Positions 6,224-7,163 of a stretch of DNA of 7,163 nt are shown piece after piece. The position numbers were made by a program, and so were the translations under genes. Under the pieces are notes generated by a model, which was not told where the DNA came from, ran no database searches, and worked only from the letters and a program-made list of their open reading frames with translations. Numbering within the stretch: the stretch's first letter is position 1; each line of letters opens with the position of its first letter. Source of the DNA: Acholeplasmatales bacterium (GTDB lineage Bacteria > Bacillota_I > Bacilli_A > Acholeplasmatales > Anaeroplasmataceae); the NCBI GenBank assembly GCA_016288675.1, contig JAEELC010000008.1, forward strand, positions 1-7,163. Reading direction: 5' to 3'.

Positions 6224-6251
6224 AGTATAGCATACATATATTTTTTGTAAA
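6224..6251 (-). promoter_or_regulatory. Sigma-A type promoter for the orphan segment
   Basis: A -35 box TTTACA (6246-6251, 5/6 match), a 16-base spacer and a -10 box TATACT (6224-6229, 5/6) extended by TGC form the best promoter match in the window. It lies right after the rmuC terminator. Transcription would begin near 6217 and run into the orphan frame. Confidence 0.6.
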
Positions 6252-6260
6252 ATATTACAT

Positions 6261-6290
6261 AAAGAAAAAAGGATTAGCTTAAACTAATCC
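6261..6290 (-). terminator. Rho-independent terminator of rmuC
   Basis: Directly after the rmuC stop, a perfect 7-bp stem GGATTAG/CTAATCC (6284-6290 and 6271-6277) with a 6-base loop is followed by TTTTTTCTTT. This is a textbook intrinsic terminator on the minus strand. Confidence 0.9.
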
Positions 6291-6291
6291 G

Positions 6292-7163
6292 TTAATTCTT
6301 AGTTTCTGTGCTTTCTATAAGACTAGCACTATTTATCTTATCAAATTTCTTATCCATTAATTGAACACGTTTATCAAATTCTTCAACAGCATTTGTTGTT
6401 TGTTTAATATTTTTACTAATCTTATCCCATGATTCAATAAATTTAGTAAAATCTTTAGATAAGCCATTTAATTGTTTCATCACTTCTTCAAAATTTTCTT
6501 CTCTACGAGCATTAATTTGAATCATATTAATGCTTGCAAGGATTGGTTGTAATGTTGAAGGACTTGTTAATACTACATATTTACTTCTAGCATATTCAAC
6601 AACATCATATAATTCTCCATTAACAAAACCAAATATTGCATCACTAGGAAGATATAACAATGCATATGGTGCTGTTACATTATTAATAATATATTTGCGT
6701 GATACATCAGTTATATGCTTTTTCACACTTGCTGCAAATTCTTTCTTATATGTTTCATCATGCTCTTCAAGTAATCTCTTATAGTCTTGAAAAGGAAAGT
6801 TAGAGTCAATGCAAAGTAGATTATTTGGCGGAGGGAAAAATATAACTACATCAGGACGTTCATTTAATTCTTGATGATCCGTAAGTGCATATTGTGTATC
6901 ATAATTGTTTTCTTTAGCATCTCCAAAAACAGAAAATAAGATTCTATTTAAGCTAAATTCACCGAATTTACCTCTGTTTTGATTATTCTCTAAAACACCT
7001 TTTAAGCCTGTAACTTCAGATGACAAATCAATTATGTTCTTACTTGTTTGCTCAATAGATGCAAGCTTTTTAACTAAATCCTGATAAGCTTGATTAGTAT
7101 TTTTAAATCCATCTGTAACACTTGTATTTACTTTTGAGTTAAGCGCATTTAATTGAGCATTAA
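6292..7163 (-). CDS. rmuC: RmuC family DNA recombination protein, N-terminus outside window
   Basis: RmuC proteins are predicted PD-(D/E)XK-type nuclease-fold proteins that limit inversions and recombination at repeats; the biochemistry is poorly known. The frame stays open to the window edge, so 289 C-terminal codons are seen. A TTG at 7026 is not the start, since the frame continues upstream. Residues numbered from the window edge: a helical, probably coiled-coil lead-in (1-60), NRGKFGE (62-68), YDTQY (87-91), RPDVV (102-106), then CIDSNFPFQDY (117-127), the PSD block (172-174) and SPSTLQPIL (200-208), ending in another helical tail. These are the RmuC family blocks in order. The odd point is N121: most RmuC proteins I know have DSK or DAK here, with the lysine at the presumed catalytic position. 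An N-terminal membrane anchor, common in the family, would lie outside the window. It ends 578 bases before ecfA1 and is a separate transcription unit. Confidence 0.92.
   Translation of the reverse strand, partial: NAQLNALNSKVNTSVTDGFKNTNQAYQDLVKKLASIEQTSKNIIDLSSEVTGLKGVLENNQNRGKFGEFSLNRILFSVFGDAKENNYDTQYALTDHQELNERPDVVIFFPPPNNLLCIDSNFPFQDYKRLLEEHDETYKKEFAASVKKHITDVSRKYIINNVTAPYALLYLPSDAIFGFVNGELYDVVEYARSKYVVLTSPSTLQPILASINMIQINARREENFEEVMKQLNGLSKDFTKFIESWDKISKNIKQTTNAVEEFDKRVQLMDKKFDKINSASLIESTETKN

Noticed and set aside
6530..6784. Plus-strand open frame of 84 codons
   Set aside because: Antisense to the conserved part of rmuC.
7024..7026. TTG at 7026 as the rmuC start
   Set aside because: The frame continues upstream to the window edge with a helical sequence typical of RmuC N-terminal regions, so the gene is simply cut by the window.

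Overview
The window is strongly AT-rich, densely packed and transcribed entirely from the minus strand. Every recognised gene reads through with the standard bacterial code: the tryptophans checked are TGG, and holB ends on TGA. The gene content (RicT, split tmk-holB-ricT cluster, general ECF transporter module, strong AGGAGG-type ribosome binding sites) points to a low-GC Firmicutes/Bacilli-type bacterium, probably in the Erysipelotrichia / Acholeplasma / RF39-like neighbourhood. It is not a Mycoplasma or Spiroplasma that reads UGA as tryptophan. No species can be named from the sequence alone.

Layout in transcription order (right to left). (1) 7163-6292: the C-terminal 289 codons of rmuC, cut by the window edge, followed by a clean rho-independent terminator. 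(2) 6251-5795: a roughly 450-base segment with its own promoter, an unrecognised 103-codon open frame lacking a normal start codon, and a weaker terminator. It looks like a decayed or frameshifted small gene. (3) 5775-5732: the promoter region of the main operon, with an extended -10 and an 8-bp inverted repeat over the -35 zone. (4) 5713-1: a seven-gene operon, ecfA1-ecfA2-ecfT-truA-tmk-holB-ricT, with genes overlapping or separated by 10 to 13 bases. The last gene, ricT, runs off the left edge.

The ECF genes encode the two ATPases and the membrane coupling protein shared by several vitamin or metal uptake S-components, which are encoded elsewhere. truA modifies tRNA, tmk makes dTDP, holB encodes the clamp-loader delta' subunit, and ricT encodes an Fe-S protein of the RicAFT complex. 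The operon joins two clusters that are separate in Bacillus subtilis: the ecfA1A2T-truA block and the tmk-holB-ricT block.

No defence system, mobile element, CRISPR array or RNA gene is visible. The points most worth checking are the orphan transcription unit with a TTTAAAG slip site, an EcfT enlarged by about 70 residues, a HolB without its zinc-binding cysteines, an RmuC with Asn where the predicted nuclease lysine should be, and two start codons better placed than the longest-ORF starts.
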